Shown here in pieces: positions 61,560-64,000 of a stretch of 64,000 bases of DNA (position 1 is the first letter of the stretch; the number at the start of each line of letters is the position of its first letter). Source of the stretch: Epiperipatus broadwayi. Lineage: Eukaryota; Onychophora; Udeonychophora; Euonychophora; Peripatidae. Location: assembly GCA_028023455.1 (NCBI GenBank), contig JAQFVV010012537.1, positions 2,591,889-2,655,888 on the forward strand, in the 5' to 3' direction. The position numbers and the translations under genes are program-made. The notes under the pieces were generated by a model. That model had not been told where the DNA came from. It searched no databases and saw only the letters and a list, made by a program, of their open reading frames with translations.

Positions 61560-64000
61560 AATAGAAAATAAAAAAAGGGGTGGTGGTAGAGGAGTCATGT
61601 CAAAAAAATATTTAAATACTGTTAAATGTCAAGAACATTTGTGGTTTGAGATATGATTATGAAGACAAAAATGGATGATGGCTATAGTGTATATAACCAT
61701 AGTCAAACTATAATGGAATGGAGCAGTAGCATATATGAATGCCTAATTAAAAATACAGTTTCAAAAAAAAAGGAAAGAAAATAATGGTTATTGAGCATAT
61801 GAATGGGCGTATTAAAGAAATTGATAATGTAGATAGCAAGAATGGAGAGCTTTTGAAGAATTTTTGTCAAAGAGTGAATTTAAGCATGGAAAATTTGTCA
61901 TATATTTATGAGGGATAATACACATGGTCTAGAAATAATATATTTCACACAATAGACTATGTATTAGTAGAGAAAGAGGGTGTGAATAAAATACAGGAAA
62001 TTAAAGTTTTTGATAACGAAAAGAGAATATATAATAGTAATCATAATTTCTTTATAATAGAAATGATTAATAATGTGATGGAAAATAGTAATAAAAGTAG
62101 AAATGATAATGAAAGATGTGGATGGAGAATGAATGATAATAAGTTAGAGGAATATAAAATAAAAGCTGAAGAAACCATGGAAGAGTTGGTTGGGAATAAA
62201 TATAAGGACTGATGGGGTGAAGTAGAAAAATGACAAATAGGGATTTAGGTGAAAATATTCAGAACAATAAATGTAATAGACAAATGAAAATTAGTAAAAG
62301 TGTAAAAAAGAAGTAAAAAGCATGCAGAGAATATAAGAGATGTTAATGTTAAATGGAAAAAGTATTTAAAAAAAGAAGATGGCTAAAATAGATCATTATA
62401 GAGAGAAAATAAAATAAAATAGTAAATTGTTGGTGGATATTAATAAAAAAGGAAGAGATGGGAGTAAAAAATTTTGGAAATACATTAAAGGATGAAATGT
62501 AAGGGGATGATAAATAGTATTAGTAGATGATGGAGGAATAGAGTGTAGCTCTAGAGAAGAATTAGAGCAATCTTAAATAAATATGTAATGGATAAAGAAT
62601 AGATGTTAGATGTGAAGGACAGAGTGATAACAAACATAAAAGCATATCACATTGAAAATATTAGATTTACAGAAAATGAATTGAATGAGACAAGGGAGAA
62701 ATTGAAAAGTGGAAAAGCAAAAGGTTTAGATAGATCAGCAGCAGAGATGATAATGAATTTAGGAAATAAGGCAAAACTAAATCTATTATCATGTTTTAAT
62801 AAGATAGCACAGAAGAAAGATTTTCCAGATAGTTAGAGTAATATAAGAGTAAGGCTACTATTTAAAGGAAAGAGTCAAAATCATAGAAAGTTAAGCAATT
62901 ATAGACTGATAGTGGTAATGTCAGTCTTATATAAAGTTTTTACAGATATAGTGGCTGGAAGGGTTGAAAATGGATAGAAGAAAATAATATAGTGAGAGAA
63001 ATGCAAGGGGATTTTCAATCAGATAGGTATATAGTATATAGTTTATTTGTAGTTCCACAACTTGTAGATATGAGTAGAAATACAAATAGACAGTGATGTA
63101 TAGCTTTTATAGAGAAGCAATATTATAGAGTTAATAGAAATAGAGTATGGGTAAGTTTAGCAAATTTGGGGAGCGATGGAGCTTTAGTAAGTCTTATTAA
63201 GAGATTGTATGCAAATAATTACTACACATATCAATTAGAGAATATAGAATCAGTTAAAATTAAAAATGGTGTGGGACTAAGACAAGGATACCCTACATCA
63301 GGGGCGGCCAACTTTTGTGTTCATAAGATCTACTTTTTATTTTTAAAATGTGTTGCGATCGACTTGTTGTCACAGGTGATCGACTTGTTGTCGTAGACGA
63401 AGTCTAAGTGGAGGGAGATATGAAATACATACTATTTTTATATATCTATCTAGTAAAAAACAATTATTTAACAGGCCAAAAAACTCATGTTCAGAGGAAT
63501 TGAAGCAACATGAGTAATTATTAACAATATTTATTAATTCAAATTAGCTACATTAAGTGAAGATTAAAAATATTATTTTCAATAATGATATGACTTAGTG
63601 GACTTGACCTATCTAGAATTGAAAAAAAAATTAGAACAAAAACAAAAATAACAAAACAACTTGAAAATCTTGACTTAATTTGTTTCACTTGTTACCCGAC
63701 AGCTCTTGCCAGATTGGCCATGCAATCAACCAAAATTGGCTTTGCGATTGACTGGTGGATCACGATCGACTTGTTGGACACCCTGCCCTATATCACCTAT
63801 TTTGTTTTGTGTAGAGAAATGGAGAGAGCAATAGAAAGACTAGGAAGTGGCAAGAGAGTACATACATTATCAGGTCTTTTATTTGTGAATAATATCTTCT
63901 TGTGCACAGAAAGTAGAGAAGGTGTGAAAGTTATACTGAAGACATGTGCAAGCATGGGTAAAGAAATGGGGATTAAATTTAGTGAAGAAAAATCAAAAGT
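61560..64000 (+). pseudogene. LINE-B plus-strand copy, partial at the window end
   Basis: Endonuclease: 'HMNGRIKEIDN' near 61795, NLSYIYEG-stop-YTWSRNN near 61895, IDYVLV at 61952, SNHNFF (for SDH) near 62035. Reverse transcriptase: ENELNETREKLKSGKAKGLD near 62673, 'YRLIVVMSVLYKVFTDIVAGR' near 62902 and LIKRLYANNYYTYQLEN near 63196. VGLRQGYPTS is cut by the hAT at 63299. After it come ERAIERLGSGKRVHTLSGLL and FVNNIFL, where FVNN replaces the catalytic YADD, then GIKFSEEKSKV at the edge. Stops and frameshifts show it is dead. Confidence 0.85.
63299..63785. mobile_element. Non-autonomous hAT inserted in LINE-B RT
   Basis: Starts CAGGGGCGGCCAAC and ends GTTGGACACCCTG; CCCTACAT (63291-63298) and CCCTATAT (63786-63793) are the 8-bp target copies with one change. 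Subterminal GATCGACTTGTTG blocks recur near both ends (63358, 63376, 63764), as is usual for transposase binding regions. The interior is AT-rich with no reading frame. Confidence 0.92.

Overview
The window is AT-rich (well over 70% A+T by eye) animal-type nuclear DNA, probably from an invertebrate. The reasons are decayed non-LTR retrotransposons with an endonuclease and reverse transcriptase, tRNA-like SINEs with A and B boxes, hAT transposons with 8-bp target duplications, and very long di-, tri- and tetranucleotide microsatellites. No intact host gene, rRNA or functional tRNA could be recognised. The species cannot be fixed from the sequence.

Layout. 0-13 kb: a minus-strand LINE 3' fragment, a first copy of a hammerhead-bearing repeat (family C), four foldback sequences, a satellite-like tandem array (8.4-9.0 kb), a TATA/initiator-like site (10.85 kb) and a pair of small palindromic MITEs. 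13.0-15.2 kb: a 2.2-kb unit of different composition bounded by TGTAACGA and TCGTTACA, inserted in an (AT)n tract. 15.5-18.3 kb: two LINE fragments, one split by a SINE with a clear target duplication. 18.8-23 kb: long compound microsatellites and foldbacks. 23-29.4 kb: dispersed repeats, a SINE, a compound family C locus, a LINE 3' end and two further hammerhead-like repeat families (A and B). 29-36 kb is mostly featureless. 36.5-37.8 kb: a family B tandem dimer, then two SINEs, one with its empty site preserved next to it. 38.9-39.2 kb: a promoter-like cluster of CCAAT, CRE and E2F-type sites. 40.7-44.2 kb: a nearly full-length dead LINE with a second LINE inserted at its catalytic motif. 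47-49.3 kb: tandem repeats and a 1.2-kb family C palindrome. 49.7-53.4 kb: a long minus-strand LINE of a second lineage ('LINE-B'). 54-64 kb: two hAT elements, an inverted duplication of LINE-B that includes an SGNH-esterase-like ORF1 part, and a plus-strand LINE-B running off the window end.

The most interesting signal is that three repeat families without obvious similarity outside the core (A, B, C) carry hammerhead ribozyme cores: CUGANGA, a short stem II, GAAA, a tiny self-complementary helix III, a NUH cleavage triplet and a complementary helix I. The two larger families are arranged as direct tandem units (about 427-447 bp for C, about 338-353 bp for B), often next to an inverted copy. 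That is the architecture expected of ribozyme-bearing retroelements such as Penelope-like element LTRs and animal retrozymes, in which tandem transcripts self-cleave to unit length. No Penelope-type reverse transcriptase was recognised, so these look like non-autonomous passengers.
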